Shown one piece after another: positions 1 through 8,684 of a DNA stretch of 64,000 nt. The stretch covers positions 149,485 to 213,484 of the forward strand of contig NZ_JAIRAU010000044.1 of assembly GCF_020073745.1 (NCBI RefSeq), read 5' to 3'. This DNA comes from Nannocystis pusilla (lineage in GTDB: Bacteria; Myxococcota_A; Polyangia; Nannocystales; Nannocystaceae). Numbering within the stretch: the stretch's first letter is position 1; every line of letters begins with the position of its first letter. The position numbers and the translations under genes were made by a program. A model generated the notes under the pieces. The model did no database searches and had not been told where the DNA came from. It saw nothing but the letters and a program-made list of their open reading frames with translations.

Positions 1-30
1 ACTCGGGGATGCGGTCTCCACCGCACCGAC

Positions 31-696
31 ATGAACAGCACACGCTCTCGCATCACGCTCTCCGTCACCATCACCCTGCTCGCCGTGACGCAGCTCGCAT
101 CGGGCTGCATCGCGGAAGAGGAGCTCGATCTCGCCGAGCTCGACGACGCGGTCGAGTTGGAGGAGATGGAGCCGCTCGACGAGTTCGCCGCGGCTCACGA
201 GGAGCTCGAGCCGGGCGAGGACGCCAGCCCGCGCGCCCTCTGTTTCCTCGACGCCGAGACGTTCGCCGAGGGTAACTTTTCGTGGCACCACCAGACCGAC
301 GCGTACTCCTGCGTCATCCATCAGGTCGACCTCAATCGACACACGTCGGACTACCCGGCAGGGCAGTCGGCGCTCGGCGATTTCCCGCAGTACTCCGGGG
401 CCTTCTCGCTCAACGATCTGATCCTGTGCACCAACTCGTACATCCTGATCGAGCGCTGGCATCGGCCCAACCCCGGTTCGGCCTGGACGCAGCTCACCAA
501 CAAGACGCAGCAGGCGACGTACGCTCAGCGGCCGGACGGCAGCTACCGCTGCCGGGCCAGCTTCACGCCCGGGTTCTGCGGCAATCTCGGCCACGACCTG
601 CAGAAGGCCCGCGTCCGCCCGGCGCCCAACGGCGACCTCGCCAATCCCAACGGCGCCACCGTGAGCCACTATTTCCGGAAGGGCGTCGACTGTTAG
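31..696 (+). CDS. Secreted lipoprotein, unknown function
   Basis: A 221-residue protein with a basic N-terminus (residues 2-7), a hydrophobic stretch and a lipobox ending at Cys26 (LASGC), so it is probably an outer-membrane or periplasmic lipoprotein. The mature part opens with a very acidic Glu/Asp-rich segment (about 28-70), then a Cys-containing C-terminal domain with Trp and Tyr residues (ALCFLDAETFAEGNF, then CGNLGHDL). I recognise no family. The ATG at 31 is preferred because it gives the signal peptide. No clear ribosome binding site precedes it, and only 30 bases of upstream sequence are available. It is convergent with the large lipoprotein gene that ends at 774. Confidence 0.75.
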   Translation: MNSTRSRITLSVTITLLAVTQLASGCIAEEELDLAELDDAVELEEMEPLDEFAAAHEELEPGEDASPRALCFLDAETFAEGNFSWHHQTDAYSCVIHQVDLNRHTSDYPAGQSALGDFPQYSGAFSLNDLILCTNSYILIERWHRPNPGSAWTQLTNKTQQATYAQRPDGSYRCRASFTPGFCGNLGHDLQKARVRPAPNGDLANPNGATVSHYFRKGVDC

Positions 697-773
697 GCGG
701 TGCCTGGCACCGATCGGTCCGCGACGCCCGGCGTGGGCGTCGCGTGCGGTGCGTCGACGGGTGAAGCCTGGGC

Positions 774-3146
774 TCAGCCGGGCGGGCGCGGGCACTTGCC
801 GGTGCCGGAGGCGCGGTTGTTGTCGACCCGGCACTCGTGCCAGGCGTGCATCGGCATGGCGTCGTCGACGACGACCCACACGACCGAGCTGCCGTCGACG
901 ACCCCGGGGGGCGGGTTCGGCAGCACCAGCACGACCTCCTCGGCCTCGGCGGGGTAGAGCACCTTCGTCGTCACGCCCATGCCGAGCAGGACGCCGCCGC
1001 TGTCCGGGTCGCCCTCGTAGAAGTAGACCGGGACGCCGACCGGGACCGAGGCCTCGCCGATGTTGCGGACGCGCGCGGTGAGCCCGTAGGCCTCGGGCGC
1101 GCATTGCAGGCGCAGGTCGACGATGAGGTCGGGCGCCGCGAACTCGCCCTCGGGCTGGACGTTCTGCCGGAAGTTGTTGAGCCCGGGCACCTTCCAGTTG
1201 GCGGCCTCGATCGTCGGGGTGACGCCGCCCTCCTCGGTGTTGGTCACATGATAGGTGTGTTGATTCCACACGCGGCGGGTCCGCACCCAGGTGCCGAGGC
1301 TGTCGCCGAAGATCCGCACGCCGGTCTGCTTGGTGCCCTCGCAGGTGAGGCCGGAATAATCGTTGGAGACGGCGACGATGTCGGCGTGTCCGTCGCCGTC
1401 GACGTCGGCGACCAGCGGATACTCGACGAGCGTGCCGGTGGTGTTGCAGGTGCTCCACAGCACGGTGCCGTCGCTGCCCTTGTACACGCGCAGGGTCGTC
1501 TCGTCGGAGTAGACGACCTCGGCCGAGCCGTCGCCGTCGAAGTCGAACACCGAGGAGCCGGTGGCCGCCGACGAGCAGTCCTGGGTCTGCTTGATCCACA
1601 GGAAGGTCTCCGCGTCGGGCACGTTCGGGTCCATCAGCTTCTTGCCGTCGAACACGGCGTAGCCGACCCCGCCGGCGACGGCGACGTCGGGCGTGCCGTC
1701 GCCGTTGAAGTCGGCGATCGTCTGCGGGCCGCCGCCGTTGGTGTTGCCGGCCGACCCGACGGGGCACAGGTCCGGCGAGAGCGCGCCGTTGATGTCGATG
1801 CCGGCGCGGAGGATCTGGGCCCCGTTCGCGGCCATCGGGTCGTGGCGCCAGATGATCAAGTGGTGGGGCAGCAGGGGGCCGCCGTTGGCGATCGTGGCGA
1901 CCTCGGCCTTGCCGTCGAGGTCGAGGTCGGCGACCGCGCTCCACGAGCCCTCGAGGCCGGTGGTCGCCAGCACGCCGCCGGCCGCGTTGTAGGCGCCGCG
2001 GGAATGGACGATGTCGAGCTGACCGTCGCCGTCGAGGTCGGCGGCGGTGTTGACGTAGCTGCCGGGGAGCATCGTCTCGATCGCGCCGGTCTTGCCGTCG
2101 AGGACGGCGCTCGGGGTCAGGACCTCGGGGATGCCGTCCTGATCGAGGTCGGTGATCGAGACGAACACGCCGGAGCCCTGGGCCGGCGAGGTCCACAGGA
2201 CGGTGCCGTCGCCCCTGAACGCGACGATCTTGCCGGTCGTGGTGCTGGCGACGACCTCGTTGCCGGGCAGCCCGTCGATGTCCCCGCCCGCGAGCTCGCG
2301 CCCGGGGGCGATCGGGTCGACCGCGTCGAAGTAGGTCCACTTCTCGACGATCTGGCCGTCGACGATCGAGATGGCGTGGATCGTGCCATTGTTCTGGTAG
2401 TCGCCGTTGTCGAAGGTCGAGAACGCGATCTCGGGGATGTCGCGCTCGTCGACGATCAGGTCGCAGTTGTCGTCGTCGAGCTGGACGACGATCGGCGTCA
2501 TCATGACGTCGCCCTTGTCCCAGTGATACTTGACGACCGGCGTGAACGCCCCGGGCGGCGGCTTGTACTCGCACTTCGACAGGCAGGTCGGCGGGTCGCC
2601 GGGGTCCTGGCCGTCCAGGCAGACCGGCGGCGACGGCAGGCACTTGCCGGTCGCCGGGGTGACGCCGCCCTGGCACATGCCGCCCATCATCTCCGGCTCG
2701 CCGAGCGAGTACTCGCAATATTCGTCGTCGGCGCACTCGCTGGCGTCGATGCAGGCGTTGCCGGGGGTGACGCAGGTGTTGAACGAGCAGAAGCCGCCCT
2801 CCGGGCAGCAGGTGTCGCCGCAGGCGCGATCTTCGGTCGGACAGCACTCGCCGCCGGTGCAGATGCCGCCATGGTCGGCGCAGTCGGCCGGACACACGGG
2901 CTCCGCGGTGGTGCTGTCGGTGCCGTCGGTGCCGCTCGGCTGCGTGGTCGTGGTCGGTTGCGAGTCGCTGGCGGTGCCGGTACCCGCGTCGCTGCCGGCC
3001 TCGGTCGACGTCGGGGTGCCGTCCGTCGCAGTGGTCGTGGGCGACGTCGAGGTGAGGCTCTCCGTGGCGGACTCGCGGGCATCGTCACCGCAGGCCGCGC
3101 CGAACGCGAGACCGCAGCACAGGAGCATTCTCGGGGTAGGCTTCAT
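774..3146 (-). CDS. FG-GAP/VCBS-repeat lipoprotein with C-terminal CARDB-like domain
   Basis: A 790-residue lipoprotein: a signal peptide ending in the lipobox FGAAC, then a Ser/Thr-rich linker (about 22-85), then a Cys-rich segment (about 90-195, repeated CCPTxxxxCGDxCC-like spacing). The central part carries many FG-GAP-type blades with the Ca-binding signature DxDxDGxxE/D (for example DLDQDGIPEVL, DLDGDGQLDIV, DFDGDGSAEVV), which predicts a beta-propeller of the integrin-alpha type. The C-terminal roughly 110 residues (PDLIVDLRLQC to VLPNPPPGVV) resemble a CARDB adhesion module. The reading frame stays open further upstream, but the ATG at 3146 is the only start that gives a signal peptide. 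A surface adhesion or binding role is inferred. Confidence 0.85.
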   Translation of the reverse strand: MKPTPRMLLCCGLAFGAACGDDARESATESLTSTSPTTTATDGTPTSTEAGSDAGTGTASDSQPTTTTQPSGTDGTDSTTAEPVCPADCADHGGICTGGECCPTEDRACGDTCCPEGGFCSFNTCVTPGNACIDASECADDEYCEYSLGEPEMMGGMCQGGVTPATGKCLPSPPVCLDGQDPGDPPTCLSKCEYKPPPGAFTPVVKYHWDKGDVMMTPIVVQLDDDNCDLIVDERDIPEIAFSTFDNGDYQNNGTIHAISIVDGQIVEKWTYFDAVDPIAPGRELAGGDIDGLPGNEVVASTTTGKIVAFRGDGTVLWTSPAQGSGVFVSITDLDQDGIPEVLTPSAVLDGKTGAIETMLPGSYVNTAADLDGDGQLDIVHSRGAYNAAGGVLATTGLEGSWSAVADLDLDGKAEVATIANGGPLLPHHLIIWRHDPMAANGAQILRAGIDINGALSPDLCPVGSAGNTNGGGPQTIADFNGDGTPDVAVAGGVGYAVFDGKKLMDPNVPDAETFLWIKQTQDCSSAATGSSVFDFDGDGSAEVVYSDETTLRVYKGSDGTVLWSTCNTTGTLVEYPLVADVDGDGHADIVAVSNDYSGLTCEGTKQTGVRIFGDSLGTWVRTRRVWNQHTYHVTNTEEGGVTPTIEAANWKVPGLNNFRQNVQPEGEFAAPDLIVDLRLQCAPEAYGLTARVRNIGEASVPVGVPVYFYEGDPDSGGVLLGMGVTTKVLYPAEAEEVVLVLPNPPPGVVDGSSVVWVVVDDAMPMHAWHECRVDNNRASGTGKCPRPPG

Positions 3147-3231
3147 GCGCACAGGGTAACGAAGCTCGTTCGTCGCCGATAGCGGGACGAGCTCACGGCG
3201 CAATTGCCCTCGGGTCGGCGCCGAGGTCGCG

Positions 3232-3624
3232 ATGGCCGAGATCGTTGCGATCGAGGCTGCGCGGCTGGCCGTGAGCGTCGACGACTTCGCATTTCGCCCG
3301 CGGCGACCGGGGCACAAGGTGTCGCGGCGATGCACGCTCGTGCATGTGGATAGCGACTCGCTGCGTTCGCGCAGCTCGGAGGGCCGCGAGCGCCGGCCCG
3401 ACGAGGTGCAGCTCGCCCTGCGCGAACCCGCGTGCGAGCTGACCGCCCATGGCGCCGGCGACGAGGGCGCTCTGCGGCTGTCGACCCCGGCCCGTGCGGA
3501 CGAGGCGCAGACCGGCGCCGTGGCGGCTGCGTGGGCCGCCGTGCGCCGGGACCACCCGGAGGTGCGCGAGCTCGCCGCGCTGGCCCGACCTGCCTGGACT
3601 CAAGTTGCACGGCGGCAGCCATGA
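3232..3624 (+). CDS. Possible small ORF, unrecognised
   Basis: A 130-residue open frame with third positions mostly G or C, as in genuine genes here, but no recognised domain, no ribosome binding site and no hydrophobic or repeat features. The opposite strand is also open over the same bases (3193-3660), so coding is uncertain. The rest of 3147-3756 shows nothing identifiable. Confidence 0.25.
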   Translation: MAEIVAIEAARLAVSVDDFAFRPRRPGHKVSRRCTLVHVDSDSLRSRSSEGRERRPDEVQLALREPACELTAHGAGDEGALRLSTPARADEAQTGAVAAAWAAVRRDHPEVRELAALARPAWTQVARRQP

Positions 3625-3756
3625 GAGGCGGACCGCCGTCGCGGGCTTTGAGGCGAACATGGGCGCTGGCAGATGTCCGCGCCCGTACGACGGCCCGGGC
3701 TGGCCATCGTACAGGCGCTTGTTGCCTCATTCACGGCGCTCGTACCCGTGCGGCGA

Positions 3757-4820
3757 ATGCCGGTCCGTGACGGGTACATCCTTTCGCGTCTGCGCTCGGC
3801 GACCAGATCCACCTGCTCAACGCGACACCGCCGAACGAGCACGCCCGCTTCGTCGTTCACAGGCCCGCGCCGCCACAGCCGGTCATCTCGCGGCTGCTCG
3901 ACCATGTTGCCGACTGGACGGACGACGATTACGATTCCGATCCGTCGCTGTTTCATGCGCTCGCAGTGCTCGAGCCCGCGGGCCGGCGCCGCGCGCTGCT
4001 GCACGCCCGCGCGACGCTCCCGGATCAGACGCCGTCGCTGTGCGCCTCGGCGCCCGGTCGCCCGAACTTGCTGCTGTCGCACCATCAATCCGGGGTCCTG
4101 GTCACGGTCCAACGGCGCTGGCGTGAGTTCGAGGTGACGAAGACCAGCGACGAGGAGTATCGGGTGTGGAGCGAGCCGCGGCGCAAGGATTGGATGAGCT
4201 ATCGCGACGAGGTGCCGTGGCACGTCGTCCCGACGGTGTGGTTGCCGGCGATCGAAGAGCCGGCCGAGCTCGTCGATCTGTGGCTCGACAATCAGGAACG
4301 CTCGGCGTGGGTGGACGAGTGGTCCTGGGACCAGTTTCCGCGACGTCAAGCGCTGCTCCAGAGCTATGCGGAGTGGCCGATCGCCCTGTTTGACCCGCAA
4401 GATTGGGAGAGGCAGGCGATCGAGGTGGCGGCCGCGACCTGGGATCAGGCTGATGCGATCCTCGCCCAGTGCTGGATGGCGTCACGTGCGGCCGTGCGGG
4501 AGCCCGTGGCCGTGCGGCTTCCTGACGGGGTGGTGTTTGTGTCGCTCGGCGCGGGAACGAGCGCCCGTATCGAGATGAGCGAGCGTCGCGGTCGCTATCA
4601 CGGCGAGCCCGAGGGGGCGTGCGACGCTGGCGTTCATCAGCTCGTGGACGCACGACGAGCGGCCGCAGGCGCCGACTCGGACGCAGACCTCGACAACCGG
4701 GCTCGCCTGTCGGGGCATGATCTCGGCCCGCTGCCGGCCGTCTCCTCGTCCAGTCCGTACTTCGCCGGCGCCTTTCTCGGCGAGCGGCGAGCGCGTGCCC
4801 GAGGGCGGTCGGCATTGTGA
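3757..4820 (+). pseudogene. Frameshifted gene of unknown family
   Basis: A convincing protein (WxxQFPRRQALLQSYAEWPIAL, acidic and Trp-rich in the middle) is read in the frame ending at the TGA at 4818-4820. That frame is open from 3771, but it has no ATG, GTG or TTG before the GTG at 3966. An ATG at 3757 in another frame encodes MPVRDGYI and joins smoothly to PFASALGDQIHLLNATPP if one base is restored around 3778-3785, within ATCCTTT. The last 60 or so residues (after about 4580) are low-complexity and read equally well in another frame, suggesting a second lesion. Function unknown. It could be a decayed gene or carry sequencing indels. Confidence 0.5.
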
Positions 4821-5559
4821 GAAGCACACGCGCGGCTCTCCGCCGCATCTGATTCGGGCGCGGCCTCGCCCGACCGGGACGCGCTCGCGCAGCCTGAGCG
4901 CAAGCGCGCGGCTCTCGTGCTGGACGTGGTCGGCCAGCGCTGGCCGTCTTCGTCCGACGGCAAGCGGCGCAAGGGCTGTTTTTCTGGAGCTCGGGGACGG
5001 CACGCCCAGTGCAAAGGCGCCGCGTGTAATTTCGGTTCGGTTCCGTTCAGGAAAAGGCGAACTCGGCGCGCACTTCCGCGCATCTCCGAACATCGAGTAG
5101 CGATGCGCTCGATTCATACAACATCTCGTTTGGTCACTTACCATCGCGTCTAAATCGCGCTCTGAATGGCATTATCTTGAGATGGTTTGCAGTTGCGTCC
5201 TCCAATGCAGCGATCTCTGGCGCGAGCGTCCTGGCCAGGACCTCGAGCGTCTCATGACGACTGGCGGCGCTGCAGCCCGCGGTCTGTCGGCGAACATGAT
5301 GTCGAGGTCGGAGACGGCGCGCCGGTGGCCCCCAAATCATCATCCGGCGCGAGAGAACGGGGCCTCCCGGGGGGTTGAAACAGGGAGGCACGACCTTCGG
5401 GCCGTCGAGGCCGAATCGCCGCGCGCCCTGGTTCGCCGTGCGCGCGCATCCCCTTCGACGATGGGCCGCCGTTCAAGCGCCGTTTTCACAGCTGCGCAGG
5501 TTGTCGCGCTCGGATCTCCCAATCCCAGGTCGGCGGGTTCGAGCCGACTGTCATGTTTC
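4821..5559. other. Gap without recognisable gene
   Basis: Three frames are open for parts of this stretch, but none gives a recognisable protein. A locally AT-richer patch at about 5095-5190 is the best candidate for promoter sequence of the sigma-54 activator gene that follows. No clear -10 or -35 hexamers could be assigned. Confidence 0.4.
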
Positions 5560-6945
5560 ATGACGTACGTCGAAACTCGTCTCTCGCAGATATTGCTCGT
5601 CGACCCCGGCGACGAGCTGAGCCCCGAGGTTCTCGAGCAGTTCAGCACCCCGTTCATCGCGCTGCGCCCCGTGTCGAGCCCCGCGGCGGCGAGACGAATG
5701 ATCGACCAAGGCGGGTTCGACCTCGTCGTGCTCGTGATCCCCGTCGGCCCCTGCGGGGACGGCGAGCGATCGCTAGGGATCGGTACGCTAGTGCTCGAAC
5801 TGATCCAGCGTCGCCCGCTCTCTTCGGTCCTCGTCACCTCGGTCGACGAACTGCGCCGCCGGCCGGCCGCGCTGTTTACCGGGGTTCGGACGCCGTCGAG
5901 CCTCCCGGCGCTCATGCCGCGCAAGCTCGCGGCTGCCGATCGGATGCGCGGCATCATCGGCGACGCGCCAGCGACCCGAAGGATGCGGCACATGATCGAG
6001 CGGGTCGCTCCCTCGGATCGTCCAGTCCTGGTCGTCGGCCCGACGGGGACGGGTAAAGAGCTGGCTGTGGAAGCGATTCACCGATTGGGTCGGCATCCCG
6101 AGGCTCCTCTGCTCGATCTCAACTGCGGGGCCATCCCCGACACGCTGATGGAGTCACTGCTGTTCGGGCACGCGCGCGGCGCCTTCACGGGTGCGGATCA
6201 GCAGCAGGAGGGCTATCTCGGCGCGGTCGGCAAAGGCACGCTGTTCCTCGACGAGATCGCGGAGTTGCCCGTGCTGCTGCAGTCGAAGCTGCTGCGCGTG
6301 CTCGAGACCCGCAAGTATCGCCGGCTCGGCTCGACCGAAGAGCGCACCTTTCACGGGCGGATCGTCGCGGCCACGCACGCGGATCTGTTGGCGAGGGCCG
6401 CGGAGCGGCGGTTCCGGGAAGACCTCTATTATCGGCTCGCGGTGCTCGTCGTCGACGTGCCGCCGCTCGACGATCGGCGCGAAGACATCCCCGCCCTCGT
6501 CGAACACTTCGCGGGGCAACAGGACCGACCCCTGAACTTCTCGTCCGCGGCGATGACCTACCTGCAAGCGATCGACTGGCCGGGCAACATCCGGCAGCTG
6601 CGCAACGCCATCGATCGCCTGGCGGTGACGACCGACGTCGAGCTCATCGACGTCGAGGCGCTCCGCCGGTACCTGCGTCCCGAGCACTACCAGGAGGCGC
6701 GCCTGCGAGCGCCGCAACTCCACGACCTCGCTTCGGTGTTCCTGAGGACCGCCTCCGGCGACAAACTCGCCGCCGCGCAGGACCTGCTGATCGAGGCGGC
6801 GATGCGGGAATTCGGCGGCAACAAGAGCGCTGCCGCCCGCGCGCTGGGCGTGCATCGTAAGGTACTCGAGCGCCGTCTCGCACGAGATGACCGGAGCGGC
6901 GAGAACGGCGGCTCCCACGTCATGTTCGATCGCGAAGTCGATTGA
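5560..6945 (+). CDS. Sigma-54-dependent transcriptional activator (bEBP)
   Basis: A 461-residue enhancer-binding protein. Residues 1-120 look like a degenerate receiver-type domain (ILLVDPGDEL, FDLVVLVIP) without an evident phospho-acceptor Asp. The AAA+ domain follows: Walker A GPTGTGKE (160-167), the sigma-54 contact loop GAFTGA intact (207-212), Walker B TLFLDEI (227-233), and the arginine-finger/sensor region RFREDLYYRL. The C-terminus has a Fis-type helix-turn-helix (FGGNKSAAARALGVHRKVLERRL). The frame is open upstream to 5182, but that extension is low-complexity; the ATG at 5560 starts the conserved fold. A sigma-54-like promoter lies about 320 bp downstream, ahead of the glycine-zipper repeat gene, a plausible target. 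Activity is probably set by something other than phosphorylation. Confidence 0.9.
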   Translation: MTYVETRLSQILLVDPGDELSPEVLEQFSTPFIALRPVSSPAAARRMIDQGGFDLVVLVIPVGPCGDGERSLGIGTLVLELIQRRPLSSVLVTSVDELRRRPAALFTGVRTPSSLPALMPRKLAAADRMRGIIGDAPATRRMRHMIERVAPSDRPVLVVGPTGTGKELAVEAIHRLGRHPEAPLLDLNCGAIPDTLMESLLFGHARGAFTGADQQQEGYLGAVGKGTLFLDEIAELPVLLQSKLLRVLETRKYRRLGSTEERTFHGRIVAATHADLLARAAERRFREDLYYRLAVLVVDVPPLDDRREDIPALVEHFAGQQDRPLNFSSAAMTYLQAIDWPGNIRQLRNAIDRLAVTTDVELIDVEALRRYLRPEHYQEARLRAPQLHDLASVFLRTASGDKLAAAQDLLIEAAMREFGGNKSAAARALGVHRKVLERRLARDDRSGENGGSHVMFDREVD

Positions 6946-7262
6946 CCGCGAGAGCCCTGACCCACCTCGTCGCCCGCGTGATCCTCATTGCCGAGGCGCC
7001 CGAGCGGCCGGGCCGGCGCGTGCCGACGTCCGGCCTGCTCGCCGACATGCTCGGTCGAAAGATCGCGCGAGGGCCTGGCGCCCGGGACCGGTGTTCGAGC
7101 CCGACCTCTGCCGCGAAGCTCGCCGTCCGAGAGGGCCTCTTCGGCAGCGACGAGGACGCCTGCTCAGGGTCGTCGCTCCGACGAGCGTCCATGACTGGAC
7201 GCGACTTGGACTTGTCCGTCCACCCGCTCTCGAGCGGCGACGGCGAAGATTGGCTTCGGTGG
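6946..7262. other. Gap without supported gene
   Basis: A frame starting with a TTG that overlaps the activator's stop codon (6942) stays open to 7361. Its first 40 codons look coding, but it degenerates afterwards and matches no family, so it is not called. Confidence 0.35.
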
Positions 7263-7278
7263 TGGCACGCACCGTGCA
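7263..7278 (+). promoter_or_regulatory. Candidate sigma-54 promoter (-24/-12)
   Basis: TGGCACGCACCGTGCA matches the sigma-54 consensus TGGCAC-N5-TTGCA with one mismatch and keeps the GG-N10-GC spacing exactly (GG at 7264-7265, GC at 7276-7277). It lies about 120 bp before the ATG of the repeat protein and just downstream of a sigma-54 activator gene. In a 70% GC genome a chance match is possible; the position is what makes it credible. Confidence 0.5.
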
Positions 7279-7400
7279 GCAGGATCGTGCGGTCGTCTCG
7301 CCTGTCTGTGATCTGTGAACCCTCGTCATTCCCGATCGAGGCCAGCTGCAGAATCCTCTGAACAATCTGTCCCCAAACATCGAAAGAAAGCGCCACAATC

Positions 7401-8444
7401 ATGCAAGAGTCCAACAACTTTGCCAACTCCACCCATTACCCCCCGGTCTTCAATCAGCAACAAGGTGATGACGTTCAACACCGTGGTGTCTGGCGATACG
7501 CCAGCGGCCTCGCCTTCGCGCCGCAGGGCGTGTTCGGCTCGCAGCTCGGCTCGGCCCTCGGCGGGGTCGGCGGGCAGCTCCTGGGGGGTTTCGCCGGTCA
7601 GCCCGGCGCCGGGCAGTCCATCGGCAGCCAGATCGGCGGGATGCTGGGCGGTCTGCTCCCGTTCCAGGCCGGCCCCGCCTTCGCGCCGCAGGGGGTGTTC
7701 GGCTCGCAGCTCGGCTCGGTCCTCGGCGGGGTCGGGGGGCAGCTCCTGGGGGGTTTCGCCGGTCAGCCCGGCGCCGGGCAGTCCATCGGCAGCCACCTCG
7801 GCGGGGTGCTGGGCGGTCTGCTCCCGTTCCAGGCCGGCCCCGCCTTCGCGCCGCAGGGGGTGTTCGGCTCGCAGCTCGGCTCGGTCCTCGGCGGGGTCGG
7901 CGGGCAGCTCCTGGGGGGTTTCGCCGGCCAGCCCGGCGCCGGGCAGTCCATCGGCAGCCAGATCGGCGGGATGCTGGGCGGTCTGCTCCCGTTCCAGGCC
8001 GGCCCCGCCTTCGCGCCGCAGGGCGTGTTCGGCTCGCAGCTCGGCTCGGCCCTCGGCGGGGTCGGCGGGCAGCTCCTGGGGGGTTTCGCCGGTCAGCCCG
8101 GCGCCGGGCAGTCCATCGGCAGCCACCTCGGCGGGGTGCTGGGCGGTCTGCTCCCGTTCCAGGCCGGCCCCGCCTTCGCGCCGCAGGGGGTGTTCGGCTC
8201 GCAGCTCGGCTCGGTCCTCGGCGGGGTCGGGGGGCAGCTCCTGGGGGGTTTCGCCGGTCAGCCCGGCGCCGGGCAGTCCATCGGCAGCCACCTCGGCGGG
8301 GTGCTGGGCGGTCTGCTCCCGTTCCAGGCCGGCCCCGCCTTCGCGCCGCAGGGGGTGTTCGGCTCGCCGGTCGATTGGGTGAACGGGCACCCGCTCGCGC
8401 GAATGATGTCGTATTCGGGTGTCGTCCCGATGATGAGGGCCTAG
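7401..8444 (+). CDS. Glycine-zipper protein of five near-identical 55-residue repeats
   Basis: A 347-residue protein: a 38-residue unique N-terminus rich in Asn and Gln, five tandem 55-residue repeats (each FAPQGVFGSQLG to LLPFQAGPA), a partial sixth copy (FAPQGVFGSP) and a unique tail ending in MSYSGVVPMMRA. Each repeat has dense GxxxG/GGxxGG spacing (LGGVGGQLLGGFAG, IGGMLGGLLPF), the pattern of glycine zippers that pack or insert in membranes. No signal peptide is visible. Two other frames are also open because of the repetition. This frame is preferred because it starts with ATG after a purine-rich stretch and gives an amphipathic/hydrophobic protein. The stop TAG lies in the CTAG at the edge of the insertion element. 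Function unknown; a membrane-active or self-assembling secreted protein is inferred. Confidence 0.65.
   Translation: MQESNNFANSTHYPPVFNQQQGDDVQHRGVWRYASGLAFAPQGVFGSQLGSALGGVGGQLLGGFAGQPGAGQSIGSQIGGMLGGLLPFQAGPAFAPQGVFGSQLGSVLGGVGGQLLGGFAGQPGAGQSIGSHLGGVLGGLLPFQAGPAFAPQGVFGSQLGSVLGGVGGQLLGGFAGQPGAGQSIGSQIGGMLGGLLPFQAGPAFAPQGVFGSQLGSALGGVGGQLLGGFAGQPGAGQSIGSHLGGVLGGLLPFQAGPAFAPQGVFGSQLGSVLGGVGGQLLGGFAGQPGAGQSIGSHLGGVLGGLLPFQAGPAFAPQGVFGSPVDWVNGHPLARMMSYSGVVPMMRA
7515..8339 (+). repeat. Five tandem 165-bp repeats
   Basis: Five direct repeats of exactly 165 bp with only scattered substitutions, followed by a roughly 30-bp partial copy. Two variable positions define types: SALGG or SVLGG early, and SQIGGM or SHLGGV late. 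The order A/QI, V/HL, V/QI, A/HL, V/HL mixes the two, as unequal crossing-over or gene conversion would. The near identity implies recent amplification or continual homogenisation. Confidence 0.95.
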
Positions 8445-8462
8445 CCCGGATTTCTCACCACG
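8445..8462 (+). repeat. Left terminal inverted repeat
   Basis: CCCGGATTTCTCACCACG, a perfect inverted match to 10170-10187. The match continues imperfectly inward. The bases just outside, CTAG, include the stop codon of the repeat-protein gene. Confidence 0.9.
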
Positions 8463-8684
8463 CACAGCGGAGCCTGCTGAGCGGCCGCCGTCGACCTGGC
8501 GCGGGGCGCTCGGACGGCGGTGACATGAGCCGCAAGCGACGGACGGCGAGCGCGCGAGATCGAGCTGTATGCCGGCTTACAAGTCCGGCGGGCGCCTTCC
8601 GAGCGACATGTCCATGAGGACAGACGACCTCCTGCGCAGAGAGGCGCATCCATCACGCGGGATGTTGTCGAGGCCGTCAGCGTT

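Noticed and set aside
6942..7361. Open frame overlapping the stop of the sigma-54 activator
   Set aside because: Only the first third looks coding, it begins with TTG, and no family or ribosome binding site supports it.
7515..8339. Regular repeats that could suggest a CRISPR array
   Set aside because: The units are 165 bp, directly adjacent with no unique spacers, and encode protein in frame.
8606..8622. ACATGTCC-ATGA-GGACA hairpin inside the insertion sequence
   Set aside because: It fits the family only partly and belongs to the mobile element, so it was not counted as a genomic copy, though it also lies past the transposase stop.
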